From assembly GCA_033558025.1 (NCBI GenBank), contig JAUCEF010000008.1:2728001-2792000 (forward strand): a stretch of 64,000 nucleotides of DNA, in the 5' to 3' direction. Origin of the DNA: Phytophthora sp. 'mugwort'. Lineage: Eukaryota > Oomycota > Peronosporomycetes > Peronosporales > Peronosporaceae. A model generated the notes under the pieces. That model did not search any database. It saw nothing but the letters and a program-made list of their open reading frames with translations, and was not told where the DNA came from. This document shows positions 32,430-43,804 of the stretch, piece after piece. A program made the translations under genes and the position numbers. Numbering within the stretch: the first letter of the stretch is position 1; each line of letters starts with the position of its first letter.

Positions 32430-33440
32430 TAAACATGGTAGGAGATCCTGGCTCCCTGTTGTACACACAGAAGCAAGTGACAGGCAAAGTCGATAGAAAT
32501 ATACAGGTACAAATATGTGGTCCAGTTTGTGGAACGGTTTATACAAACTTAGGCCTATTCAAATCCTCTAGAACACCTTATACTTCCGAAAAGGCCACAT
32601 TTGGCGAAAAGTATACTGAAACCAAGCTTAAAAGCGTGCCATAATTGGCACCGTGCCACAATTGGCATTTTACCTTATCTGTTAGTTTCCTCCTTGAATA
32701 GTCAAATACCCTCTTGAATTTGGATATATCAGGCGTCTCGTTCTCATTCTCTAGTCTGTATCTCACTAGCCTAAACAAAGCTTCAACCAACTGCGTACTC
32801 GGATGGTGAAGTGGTCCACATGTTGGCATAGTGGACCACGTAACATTGTAAGGTTTATGCGTATGAGGATTTAATACGGTCGGGCATTCGGGCCCGGCAA
32901 GTCAGTCACTGCCCACTTAAGTATGAGAAAATGATCGACGTGCTGGCCACCCACTCCGAGCATATACTTTCCCGCAACATGATCGAGACAAAAGTGTAAT
33001 CAACCATGGATCACAGAACTGATGACCACCACGCCATTATAAAACTTACTCATCGGAATCCTAGGCACTGTGTGGCCCCGACTCGACCTCGACCATTTTC
33101 AACATCGCGATTAGATAGGGCGGCGGTCAATTATCGTCTCAACAGTTCAGATACTGGCACTTTGACCGACCTGACGTTGAAGTTACGCTTTCCCTGTGTC
33201 TGTCGCTCCGCTTTCGTATCGTTGGTCCTTCTCTCAATGTGTTGTTCATGATTATCGAAGATTACGGGTTGTCGGCAATTCGTAAAACTGACTCCTGCCG
33301 ACCAAATCTCGTGAGTTATCCCGTCTCAAATTCGATTCGTCGCAATCAGCTGCATACAAAACCCAAGTCAGCAATGACCGCCGACTTAATCAACACCACC
33401 GCCAGTACGCAATTTGTCATCAACTAATACGGTGGTTGCA
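32430..33440. promoter_or_regulatory. Interval upstream of sphingosine kinase
   Basis: No supported gene. The left part is target DNA of the Gypsy insertion. The right part (about 33000-33440) should hold the promoter and 5' UTR of the sphingosine kinase. No convincing initiator was found. Confidence 0.4.
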
Positions 33441-35348
33441 ATGTCGACGTCGGAGCCTACTACCGCGCCCCCTGCTCCTTCCACTGGAAGATCAAGTGCT
33501 TCTTCTCCCGAGGAGCAAAAGCCTGATGCGTCTTCCAGCTTCTCTAAAAATGACACGTCTTTAGCCTCTCTATTGGCCGAGTTGCAGCTGGAGCAAGTGG
33601 TCAAGTCGTTGTGGCGCGTCAACAGCCACGAACCCGCTCGTTTCCACCTCTCGCCGTCTCACTGCGTGGTCGAAGGCACTGGCAGCAAGAAACAGACGCT
33701 CAAGCTGCCGTGGTGCGACGTGTTGGGCGCGCACGTGCTCACGGCGGATGGGGAGCACGTCCAGACGCCCGAGGACGTTGACACAGTGCCGAACGACGCC
33801 AAGTTTCTTTTGGGCATCTTCGCCTGCATCTGCAAGAGTAACAAGCCCAATGTATTGAGGAAGAGACGTCCCAGCGAGTTCTTCTTCCGGTTCGAGGGGA
33901 AGCACATGCAGCGGGTGCTCAAGCTACAGAAGATCATCAATTTCGTAGTCGACCCGAGGAACCAGGCGACGGTGGAGAAGCTCGGGAGTCTGGACAAGTT
34001 GGAGATTGTGGAGAGACCGCAACGCAAGTTCCTAGTACTGGTAAACCCTGTTAGTGGATCAGGTAGGGAGAGCTTGCAACGGAAAGAAAAAAAAGGAACG
34101 AGGACGAGGTTTTAGACGGCTAACGACTGTGTTTTTTCGTGTGGTGCAGGACGTGCACAGCAGATATATGAAGACAAAGTGGCGCCAGTGTTCCGGTTTG
34201 CCAACGTGGACACGGAGGTAAGAATCATGGAGCATGCGAATCATGCAATGACGATCGCTATGGAGATACCGCTGGGTGTGTACGACTGCCTCGTGGCTGT
34301 TGGTGGAGACGGCAGTCTTTACGAGAGTACGTGGTGTTTTAATAGCTTAGTCAGTTGGTTGAGCAGATCTGATGATAAGTGTGTTGCATGTATTGTTACA
34401 GTTGTTCAAGGTCTCATGAAGCGTACAGACTGGAACATGGCCATTCGACAGCCGATCGGCATCATTCCCGGTGGCTCAGGTAATGGTCTGGCGTACTCGA
34501 TTGCGCACCAAAGCAACGAGAAGGGCAAGCCGGTCAATGCGGCCTTTATTCTCGCAAAGGGTATACCACATGACTTGGACATTACATCGGTGCGCAACGG
34601 GAAAGAGACGACGTACTCGTTTCTGTCGCTTGAGTGGGCCTCTATTGCCGACGTGGATATTGGCTCCGAGAAGCTGCGCATGCTTGGTGGGCTGCGTTTC
34701 ACAGTCACTTTCATCAATCAACTTTTGTTCCAAAAGCCCGAGTACCCGGGCAAGATCTGGTATCTTGACGAGGGCGAGGACGAAGAGCCACCACACTACT
34801 TCGAGACGCACGACCCGAAGTCGACGGATCGTCCAATGATGGATCTGTTTGACGGTGAAGGTCAAGGTCCTCTTACGGATTCTCAGCCAAAGAATGAAGA
34901 CGCACAGGTTACAGACCCGGATAAGACAGACAAAGATACTATTAAGGGCAGCAAGTGGAAGGAGCTGGGCGGACATTTCCGCCTTGTGTGGGTCATGAAC
35001 GTGTCGCACGCGGCTTCCGACGCTCACATTGCTCCTGGTGCGGAGCTTGACGATGGGTATAACTACATTACCTTCATGGATGGCGAGCATTCACGCAAGG
35101 ATCTGTTGGCTATGATGCTTGCTATTGAGACGGGTGATCACATGGACAAGAAGGGCGTACAGCAAGTGCGTACGCGGGCGTTCAAGCTCTTGCCAGAGCG
35201 ACCTACCGACCTCATGTGCGTGGACGGTGAGGTGGTAGACGGACCATACCTCGAAGCACAAGTCCACCGAGGCATGGCTCGCGTTATGGCTATCCCTCGT
35301 TGGCAGAGCAAGAACGAGAAGCAATGTGACACTGAAGTAGGTGTATGA
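33441..35348 (+). CDS. Sphingosine kinase (DAGK catalytic domain)
   Basis: Three exons: 33441-34062, 34150-34326, 34402-35348. The introns are 87 and 75 nt with GT-AG ends and keep the frame, giving 581 residues. The enzyme phosphorylates sphingoid bases to sphingoid-base-1-phosphate, a lipid signal. Family motifs in order: VLVNPVSGSG (C1, about 199-208), GGDGS (259-263, nucleotide-binding C2), PGGSGNG (289-295, C3), SFLSLEWASIADVDIGSEKL (C4, sphingosine-binding region), and CVDGEVVDGPYLEAQV (C5). The Asp in C4 (IADVDI) corresponds to the substrate-binding Asp of characterised sphingosine kinases. The N-terminal 195 residues resemble the PH-like regulatory extension seen in other members. The ATG at 33441 is chosen as the first good start; an upstream in-frame TTG at 33414 is unlikely. 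It is the first of three same-strand genes. Confidence 0.93.
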
Positions 35349-35504
35349 ATTGAAAAGGCCGGCACGTGGACAAACAGAAGACTGAAGGTGGACGAGTGCG
35401 ACGGATCTAATTGGATTATTCCTGTCAGCGATTTCCCTGAAAACACGATCGAAACGGCTTCGTATTGTTAGCAATTTTGCTGCTATTTTTTTTTTTGAGT
35501 AACA

Positions 35505-36861
35505 ATGGGTGGCATGTTCAGCACCCAGGTGCCTGCGCCCGATGAGCGCATGCAACACATGATCACGACGCTCAAGCGTGCGTGAATAAGTCAATATTTC
35601 TCTACGGCGGATAGCGGCACACATCTAACTTTAGCCTCTGTTTGAGAATTATTCTGAAGTCACGGCGAAGGACCTCCGTGTGCTCTACGATAAATTCTCT
35701 CGCTATGATAAAGAGGTAAGACTACAGTGTGTTGCTTGGTAGGCAGTGCAATTGCTTTCTACTCACCCCTTACATCTTTGTTAATGCAGTACGGCATTGA
35801 ACGAGTAGAGACCACCTAGCGATCATTTGAAAGCACTGACGGTGTCTTCTGCCTGCAACGATGAAGTAAGAGCGGTACCATTGATCGCAGCGAATTTTAC
35901 ACCTCCATCGATGAAAAGCACTCGGAGTTCGGTGATGCGATCTTCGCCCTCATCGGTACGCTTGCATTTTTTCACTCACAAAGTTTCTTCGACGTTGTTC
36001 TAACTCCTCTGCTCGCAAAAAGACGAAGACAACAGTGGGGTCTTGGACTTCAGTGAATATGTTGAAGCTCTAGGGAAGTTTTGCCTCCTGAACAAAGAAG
36101 ACATGCTCAAACGTACGTCCCTTACATCGTTTACTTTGGGATGTCTCTCGCTCACTCTTTCTGTAGTTTGCTTCAACGTGTTCGATGACGACAAGAATGG
36201 CACGATTGAGGGGGAGGAACTGACTAAGCTGCTCGAAATCCTGCACGCAGACGAGCAAACCAGCAACATGAAACACGCACTCAAGTCCTTCGACTTCAAC
36301 GGGGACGGGAAGATCGATTTCTCTGAGTTTAAGCAGCTCAACTCACAGTTTCCCAGTCTGCTATATCCTGCCTTCCGCATCCAGCAAAACATGAAGCTCT
36401 TCACGCTTGGTGAGAACTGGTGGGAGCATAAGATCGAGGAGCTAATGACCGAGCATCATGAGAAGCTGACGCAGCAAACAGCTAAAGAGAACGTTAAAGA
36501 CATGAGTGACGAGGCTCTGCAAGCGAAAAAGGCCGAGATGGAGCGCGTGGCGAAGCTCAAGCGACAGGAGCAGGCGATTCGTATCCGAATGGGCTGTATG
36601 TACTACACGTGCTGTCCGTGTCGACGAAATCTTTACGTTATCGACGACGCAGAGCACAGCGACAGTGACAGCGACTCGGACGAGGAACGAGCACGACGCA
36701 AGCAGAAGGCAACAGTCACAAAAGGTAAGAACAAAGGCAAGAAGCAACAGAACATCGTGCCCGTCGGCCCTCGAAAGCCTCTCAGCCACGAGGAGCGTCT
36801 GGAGCGGGCACGAAAGCGAAGATTGCGAGATATGCAGGATCGACCCACACGCAAGGACTGA
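35505..36861 (+). CDS. EF-hand calcium-binding protein with basic tail
   Basis: Starts MGGMFSTQVPAP, with Gly2 suitable for N-myristoylation. Exons inferred: 35505-35579 (needs a GC donor), 35635-35715, a middle exon ending 35955, 36023-36112, and 36167-36861. Introns 35956-36022 and 36113-36166 are GT-AG and in frame. EF loops: a partial SGTIDRSE, then DEDNSGVLDFSE, DDDKNGTIEGEE and DFNGDGKIDFSE, the last three each a canonical 12-residue loop. After them come a charged helix, a Cys cluster (MYYTCCPCRRN, possible palmitoylation or metal site), an acidic Ser run and a Lys/Arg tail. The region 35790-35866 between exons has a TAG in the natural frame and cannot be joined cleanly to the first EF hand. 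The cause is an unusual splice, a one-base error or a real lesion. Probable calcium sensor at a membrane; partner unknown. Confidence 0.75.
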
Positions 36862-37594
36862 GCTGATGACCAGTTTTCCTCCTGGAAGTAAGCGCTGCCT
36901 CAGTGGAAAGTGTATCCAATGTGTGGTAGGCGTGAAAATGTCAGAAATGAACGTGCTGGACGTATAACCGGATCGCTACTGTACTACTCTTAGCTAGGAT
37001 CTCCTGCCACCTGAAGTTGACTTCTGAAGCTGCGGATCACATGCGTCTTGACGTAGCAGCGCCAAAAAAATCGTAGCATGTATTTAACCGTCATTGAACC
37101 TCTGCAGAGTGATCACTATCCTGCATGCATTGCATTAATCTGCTGATTAAGTGATGTTTAATAACGCCGTATGTGGTATAGTATGCATAGAGCTTCACCA
37201 CATGTCAGGAGATATACCTGGCCGACACATATCATGAATCAAAGAGATAGTCTTTCCGACCGCAGTGCACAACCGTCCGCTCGAGCGTTGACGTCCGTCT
37301 TCCTAATTCAGCCGCAAGGACACTCGATCGACAACCATCAAAATTCCAATCCTCGTGGCGACACTTTGAGCCGGACAGACCTCGCCTCACAGTTGGCTGC
37401 AGTCTACGTCTAATAACGTGAGGCTTGCGGTGCTGCCACGGTACAACATGACGATTACCAGCTGAACTTCAACACTCTCATCCCCTGAGTAGCACCTGCG
37501 TCTCTGAGCAGAAGGATGCGACGCTCTGCCGACTCAGTGGACGCCAAACGACATTCCTCAAATAGCCTCAAGCTCCAGCGGTTTACCAGTCGTC
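36862..37594. promoter_or_regulatory. Intergenic region upstream of antiporter
   Basis: No supported gene; one 80-codon frame (37171-37413) lacks features. This is the 3' end of the EF-hand gene and the promoter region of the antiporter. CTCTCATCCCCTGAG at about 37471 loosely recalls the oomycete initiator core but is weak. Confidence 0.4.
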
Positions 37595-40255
37595 ATGCTG
37601 CTGCTTGTGCTGCTGTTGCTGCTCGTCCACGAGGTCCAAGGCAGCGTCGACGCGACGGTGCCCTTCAACTCTTGGAACAACCTGGTAGACACGCTGCAGT
37701 ATGCGCTGGCCTTCATCGTGGTGCTTGTGGCCGCACATCCGCTCGGTCTTTTCTTCCCCAGACTCTTCAAGCTGCCGCTAATCACGGGCTACTTACTGAT
37801 CGGGATCATCGCCGGACCGTTCGTCACCAACTTATTGACTAAAGCTCTCGTGGACATGCTGTCAGCCTACGTGAGTGCGTTGGCACTGTCCTTCATCTCG
37901 TTCCAAGCGGGACAGGAGATTTATTTGCCGGAATTAAGACCCCAACTCAAGCAGATTGTCATCCTCTTGAGTGTGCTTTACGTAACAGCTATGATCATCC
38001 TCACGAGTGTGCACTTGCTGGCGAATAATGCCTTCTTTTACGACGATTTCATCACGAATTGTCAGTTAGGGATCGCACTCATGTTTGGGTCCATTTCGGT
38101 ACTCGGTTCTCCCGCCACGGTCATGGCCATCAAGATCGAGCTCAACAGTGTCGGTCCCTTTACGAATCTCATGCTTGGAGCGACAATGACGGCAGAATTT
38201 GTAGTGCTCGTGTCCTTTTCGATCTCACGGATTATTTGCTCCATTTACTGCGCGGATTTAAACATTTCTGTGGGGAATTTAGTCTTCACGCTGGCGATTG
38301 TGGCGTCGAACCTGCTGCTTGGAGCGTTGATCGGACTCGTCATTATCCTGATCTTCCAGATCCCAGGCAGCGCAGCGGACGAGCACATGGATCTCCATGA
38401 TCCTCAGTCAAACTACAGTCAGCGGAAAGACCTGGACGCTTCACAGGACCCCGACCAGATGCCGCATCCGCACAATGCTTACGTAGAGGAAACTGATTGC
38501 GAGCGCAGACGTTCCAAAAGACCAAAGTTTTGGACGACGCAGATGTCATTATACGTCAAGGGCTTCCTCTGGCTGACGATGGGCTACATGTTGTACATCT
38601 TGACGACAACGATCAGTGAAGCGACGGTCGCGTCCTACGGTCTCTCATGGGAAGTCAAGTTTGAGCCGTTGCTGGTATTAATGGTCGCTTCTTGTATCGC
38701 TGGTCACTATTCATTGATTCGCCATGACATGCATGTGATCCTGGATACTGTGGCGCCCTATATGTTTCTACCGTTCTTCGTGATGACTGGCGCTTCTTTG
38801 AAGCTCGATAAGGTGGTGGACGCGATCCCACTCATGAGTTTGTACGTTTGTCTACGCTTTGTGGCGGTCTTTATTGCCTGTTATCTGGGCGGACGCTTCT
38901 TGCTCAAGCTCACGCCGAGGCAATACAATAATCTGTGGCTTACGATGACACCACAGGCTGGTGTCGCTCTAGGACTGGCCAACGAAGTGAAGGCGTTAAG
39001 TACCGAGCCTTGGGCGGCCGAGTTTGCGGCGACGATTGTGGCAGCGGTGGTGGTAAACCAGATTATCGGGCCGGTGCTATGTGCTATCGGCCTCAGTCGC
39101 GCAGGCGAGAGCATGTACGATCGCGTCGCCGAGGCGCAGCCTATTGAGGACAATGGCGACATCTCCGAGAGCGAAAGCAGCGTTCAGGGCGGGAGATCTC
39201 TCCAACGCAGTCGTAGTCGCCTCTCCAGTAGCAACCTCACACAGGGCAACGGGGATCCTCGTGCTTTGCTCCCATTCTACAAGGTGAAAAGTGCTGTGGT
39301 CATTGGCGAGGATGAGGTTGCATTCGAGATTGCATTGGAGTTGTCACTATATGGAGCTCAGGTGAACGTGCCATTGCTGGACAAGGAACAAGCTGACAAG
39401 TGGCATACTATTAATGAGACTATCTTGAAGCGATCAGCTAAGGGCGAATTGATCCAGTACAAGAACAAGGTGAAAGAACGCGAGCATGAAGAACATGTGC
39501 AAGGCATGTCCACAGCGGATGTATTAATTTTTACAGGTGATAGCATGCGTACATTGGAGCATGTTCAGACAATGAAGGCTTTGCTTGGGGAGGAACATCC
39601 TCGTATGATTGCAGTCACTCCGGACTGCACTTTTTGCAAAGACCTCAAGGAGTTGGGGGTTCTGATTATTCAGCCGTCTATTGCCTTGGCAAACATTGCT
39701 ACTCGAATGGCGCTGCTGGACCAGAAGCTGGCAGAATCGCTGTCACAGGAGATCAGTACCACGAGTGACTTCGCGACGGCCGCGTACTTTATGAGCCGCG
39801 ACTCGATGCATTCTCTGACCGAGATGCGTCTTGAAGGTCGTCGCTTGGCACTTGGCAGGAGCATTGTCAACCACCACTCGGTCAATTACGACAGACTCGC
39901 CGAAGCTTTGGCTGCCGAAAACCTCCCCATGCCACCTCCGCCATCGCGTGTGTCCATGTTCGGTACCTCTGCAGCTGGGTTCGATCCATTCGCTCGCCGT
40001 GGCGAAGGAATGTCAGCTTACGAACATTTCGTGGTGCAAGACGAGCCCGAGGTCAATGACGAAAACGTCTTCAATGCGCAATTCGTTCAGCGTTCGCCCC
40101 GCTTAGGCGTCTTCCCGTCGCCACAAGGCAGTAATCCGTACTCGTTTGTGCGATCACGATCGTCTCGTAACTCCGGAGGAGGTCGCTCTCGCCTAAACTC
40201 GGGTACTGGCAGCGTGCATCGCGGACTTTCTCGCACGTATTCTGATGTTGTGTGA
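37595..40255 (+). CDS. CPA2-type cation/proton antiporter with RCK-like domain
   Basis: Intact single-exon frame, 886 codons. A Leu-rich N-terminal segment (MLLLVLLLLLVHEVQG) looks like a signal peptide. A Na+/H+-exchanger-type membrane domain of about 12 segments follows, to about residue 510, with FQAGQEIYLPEL and MTPQAGVALGLANEV, both typical of CPA2 (KefB/KEA-like) proteins. A cytosolic Rossmann-like part starts near residue 563 (KVKSAVVIGEDEVAFEIALE), resembling the TrkA-N/RCK domain of K+ efflux antiporters. Its nucleotide-binding GxGxxG reads GEDEVA, so NAD binding is doubtful. The last 150 residues are Ser/Arg/Pro-rich and probably disordered. The protein should exchange K+ or Na+ for H+ across a plasma or organelle membrane. 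It is third in the same-strand island. Confidence 0.88.
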   Translation: MLLLVLLLLLVHEVQGSVDATVPFNSWNNLVDTLQYALAFIVVLVAAHPLGLFFPRLFKLPLITGYLLIGIIAGPFVTNLLTKALVDMLSAYVSALALSFISFQAGQEIYLPELRPQLKQIVILLSVLYVTAMIILTSVHLLANNAFFYDDFITNCQLGIALMFGSISVLGSPATVMAIKIELNSVGPFTNLMLGATMTAEFVVLVSFSISRIICSIYCADLNISVGNLVFTLAIVASNLLLGALIGLVIILIFQIPGSAADEHMDLHDPQSNYSQRKDLDASQDPDQMPHPHNAYVEETDCERRRSKRPKFWTTQMSLYVKGFLWLTMGYMLYILTTTISEATVASYGLSWEVKFEPLLVLMVASCIAGHYSLIRHDMHVILDTVAPYMFLPFFVMTGASLKLDKVVDAIPLMSLYVCLRFVAVFIACYLGGRFLLKLTPRQYNNLWLTMTPQAGVALGLANEVKALSTEPWAAEFAATIVAAVVVNQIIGPVLCAIGLSRAGESMYDRVAEAQPIEDNGDISESESSVQGGRSLQRSRSRLSSSNLTQGNGDPRALLPFYKVKSAVVIGEDEVAFEIALELSLYGAQVNVPLLDKEQADKWHTINETILKRSAKGELIQYKNKVKEREHEEHVQGMSTADVLIFTGDSMRTLEHVQTMKALLGEEHPRMIAVTPDCTFCKDLKELGVLIIQPSIALANIATRMALLDQKLAESLSQEISTTSDFATAAYFMSRDSMHSLTEMRLEGRRLALGRSIVNHHSVNYDRLAEALAAENLPMPPPPSRVSMFGTSAAGFDPFARRGEGMSAYEHFVVQDEPEVNDENVFNAQFVQRSPRLGVFPSPQGSNPYSFVRSRSSRNSGGGRSRLNSGTGSVHRGLSRTYSDVV

Positions 40256-41643
40256 GGAGATACAATTCTTTCGTTGGGACAGCCAAGTTCTTGCAATGTC
40301 CACCAAGTCTGAGCTTTAGATATGAAGCAGCAATTTGCAAAGCTGCTCGAGGCGTTAGATGAACGAGTTATAGCGAAATAAGAATGAAAACAATAGCAAC
40401 ATAATTAGAAAACACGGCGAAAAACTCATCAATCGAATCGCTTTAACACGCTGAGCCGATGTATATATTTTTTGGATAAGGTAAAAAAAAGTTGTCCTCG
40501 CATGTGCCAACCATGTAAACGTGCCTGAAAGGAGAAGAAAAAACATTCACTCTGACTTCCGAGCCACTGTAGTCGCCATATCTTCGTAGCTGTAAGGGTC
40601 GGTTCTAACCGACTACCGTGCCTGCCATTAGGGTCGGTTCTAACCGGCTGAAGAATAAACAAGTAGTCTACCACACACCCCGTTTGAGTTACATAACATT
40701 TTGTGGAACCGATTTTGCTGAACTTGCTGCTCTGCATTATGTGCAATTCAAAATGGTTGGCGATACCGGTTTCTAAATAGGTTTAGGCGAAATAAACATG
40801 TCAAATCCCCATGAATCGGCGAAACAGGTGCAAGCATGGGAATAAATGACGGATAAATTGCAACGACACCGATATATATGAGGAGCATCTTTTGACATGT
40901 GGGGAAACCTGTCAACAGGTACTGGCGAGAGAGAGCGACGCTTGTGTGGGCTGGCAGGGCTCACGGCATGGCAGATGGGAGGGACAGAGGGATCTTCTCG
41001 CTTGAGCGACGCGTGGCGGAAATCAGTGGCCAAGATTTTGCAAAATAAAACTGCAAGAACCATCACAAATTACAAATATGAACAAACACGTTTCAAAAAC
41101 AGGTCTGCACATGGGCGAGCAAACATGGGCTGGGCATCTGTTGGCAACAGCCAATTATTCGGAGCGCGAGGAATGGGGCTACCAGATAACCAACAACAGG
41201 CCGCGATTTCCCCAGGAGCCTCTGCCGCAACCGAGCTTAGGAACAGCGTAGAACTAGTCCTTTCCGATTTTCATTGCCGGAGACAAGCCTCCCAGCCAAC
41301 TACACACCTTCCCGTCGCTCCCTCCTCTTCGCGTTCTGCTGATGCCGGAAGACCTCTAAGACCCAGCGGCAGCAGTCACGCCTCATACGGTACTGTCGCT
41401 GCCGTTTCGGGAGAGACCGCGGCCGTTAGCCTTTCATTGCTCCCCGCACTCAGCGGTGCAAGCCGTTATCCACAGCTGCCAAGTTGGTTCCGACGAGTAT
41501 GGCGCGGGTGTCCGTGGCAAATGGCTACGCAAGCCGGCTGTCGGTATCTCCCAAGGCAGGTATGAGATCGGACAAGTAATGGCGTACATCGGAAATCGAC
41601 CCACAATTCACACAATGTCGGGCGAAGTTTGCTCGCGCATTGA
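40256..41643. other. 3' flank of antiporter and repeat-containing interval
   Basis: No gene is firmly supported. An AT-rich part is followed by two copies of a palindromic 20-mer (40595-40649) and then a GC-rich stretch from about 41150. A 222-codon frame at 40897-41565 lacks any recognisable domain and may be part of the old element interrupted by the Copia insertion. Confidence 0.4.
40595..40649. repeat. Two direct copies of a palindromic 20-mer
   Basis: AGGGTCGGTTCTAACCGACT at 40595-40614 and the same with one change (GGCT) at 40630-40649, 35 bp apart. Each contains GTCGGTT and AACCGAC arms around CT, a perfect hairpin in the first copy. Confidence 0.75.
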
Positions 41644-41821
41644 GGATCTGTTGAAGTTGCACCAGTGCTACAGTTCGACGCTGATCCACGCTACGCCAGA
41701 GATGAGGCAGCATTACCGAACGAGGAAGATGATACGGACCGGGCCGATCTGGAGGCCCTACTCCATTCAATCGGAGATACAGCCACTGCCACGCTTACGT
41801 CACCGAATTCTCAGCTGGAAT

Positions 41822-42176
41822 AAAAGGCTTGGTCACTTGATGGCAAAATGCAAAGTGATTGATTTAGGTCCTTAGTTCGCAAACTTCTTGCTACCTCTAA
41901 GCCTACAGTTCTACCTACTCGGTACACTCTACTGGATTCTCTACTGGATACTGAGTTACTTCAGCCAATCAGGGAGTGCCGCGTAGAGCCCATCATGTAC
42001 CCACAATCTTGTACCCACCCGTGGCGTAGTCGTCCGTGGCGTAATCACCATCCCATAAACACCGTGACGTAATCTTCGTCTCGTAATCACAGGAATGATT
42101 GCGGTGTCACTGAGTGAAGGTCATACCGGTATCCTACCGGTATACAGCAGCTGGTCGAGACGTCTCCTTGACAACA
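41822..42176 (-). repeat. 3' LTR of Copia element
   Basis: 355 bp. On the minus strand it begins TGTTGTCAAGGAG, after the purine tract. It includes the inverted pair TACCGGTAT and ATACCGGTA near the start. Confidence 0.95.
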
Positions 42177-42589
42177 CTCCCACTCGGCTCGACAGCCTTC
42201 AGCGCTTCGATACCGAGTTTGCTCCGGAGCACACTGAACTGCGTCGCAGAGATTGGCTTCGTCATGATGTCCGCCAGCATGTCGGTTGTCGAAACATACT
42301 GCAGCACCACTTGACCGTCTTCCACCTTCTCGCGCACGAAACGGTAGCGAATGTCGATGTGCTTGGTGCGCTTGTGGAATTCGGGATTCTTGGCCAACGC
42401 GATGGAGCCTTGGTTGTCCTCATAGATCTTGATTGCTTCATCGCTTGTCGTCTCGCCGAGCTCGCACAGGAACACCTTGAGCCAGACCGCTTCTTGTGTC
42501 GCCTCCGATAGCGCCATGTACTCAGCTTCCGTCGAAGACAGCGCCAACTGTCCGCTGCTTCTTGCTCCTCCAGCTGATGCATCCGCCAT
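42134..42589 (-). pseudogene. Copia RNase H
   Basis: [40 protein letters not shown] and KHIDIRYRFVREKV are the hallmark Copia RNase H blocks, with Glu in TEAEY and Asp in EDNQ. The frame overlaps the RT frame by a shift. It ends in the 3' LTR edge. Confidence 0.9.
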
Positions 42590-43790
42590 TCAGCATGAAC
42601 GCGTAGCCACTTGTACTTCTTCTTGACTCGATGTCTCCAGCCCAGTCGGCATCTGAATAGCCTTGGGGTCCGTCGTCGCAGCTCGCTTGAAACTCGATGC
42701 CGTGCGTCTTCGTGCCTTGAATGTACCTGAAGACCCTCTTGAGCGCCTGCCAGTGTGTCGGACATGGGTCTGCTGCAATCTGGCTGAGAACTCCCACTGC
42801 TGCTGCAAGGTCCGGGCGTGTGCCTACCATGAGATACATGAGGCATCCCACAGCATTGCGGTATGGCACGTTTACCACGGTCTCGTCGTGCTTGCTGCCG
42901 CCCTCGCACATGGCCTTGGTCAGCTTGAGGCCCGGATCCTGTGGCGTCTTGACAGGGTTACTCTTCTCCATGTTGAACTTCTCCAGAATGTCTTTCGCAA
43001 ACTTGGTTTGCCGCATCGACACCTTCCCTGTCGTCACATCTTGATCGATTTCCATGCCGAGGAAGTACTTGAGGTGGCCCAGGTCCGTCATCTCGAAATG
43101 GTCACTGAGCGCCTTCTTCGTCGACTTGAGCAGCTTGTCGTTGTTACTTGCGAGGATCAGGTCGTCGACATATAGCGCCACGAAGATCATGTCTTGGTCC
43201 TCACGCTTGACGTAGATGCAGTGGTCGGACTCGCACGTTTTGAACCCTAGTTTGAGCATGAGGTCGTCGATGGTCTTGTTCCACATCCGCGGCGACTGCT
43301 TCAAACCGTAAAGAGACCGCTTGAGCTGACAGACATAGTCCGGGTGCTTTTCATCGATGTAGCCGTTCGTCTGTGCCATGTAGATGTCTTCGTCCAACAA
43401 ACCGTTCAGGAAAGCTGTCTTGACATCCATCTGGTGCAATATGAGATTGTACTTGGCCACTGGCGCGAAAGTCTCGTCGTAGTCGATGCCGTACTTCTGC
43501 GAAAATCCCTTGGCCACCAGTCGCGCCTTGAACCGTTCGATCTCTCCAGCCTGGTTCTCCTTCACACGGAACACCAATCGGTTGCCGATTGTCTTGCGTC
43601 CTTTTGGCAGCGGCACGAGGATCCACGTCTCGTTCTTGCGGAGCGACTCGACCTCCGAGTCACACGCCTCCTTCCACTTGACTGCGTCGTTGGATTCCAT
43701 CGCCGACTTGAACCTGGTCGGCATTTCTCCCACTGAATTCACGACGTATGCAGCTTCGAAGTCTTGACTTTCTTGAGCAGCAGCCGACAT
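42522..43790 (-). pseudogene. Copia reverse transcriptase
   Basis: Contains [38 protein letters not shown] and the catalytic [14 protein letters not shown] (YVDD). The frame ends with a frameshift inside the start of RNase H at about 42570. Confidence 0.9.
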
Positions 43791-43804
43791 CTCGTCCAGG
43801 GTCA

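Noticed and set aside
37171..37413. 80-codon frame before the antiporter
   Set aside because: No start context or domain; lies where the promoter is expected.
40897..41565. 222-codon plus-strand frame after the antiporter
   Set aside because: No domain, low complexity in the second half, partly overlapped by another frame. More likely part of the old interrupted element than a gene.
42663..43175. 170-codon plus-strand frame inside the Copia element
   Set aside because: Complement of the reverse transcriptase on the minus strand; no independent features.
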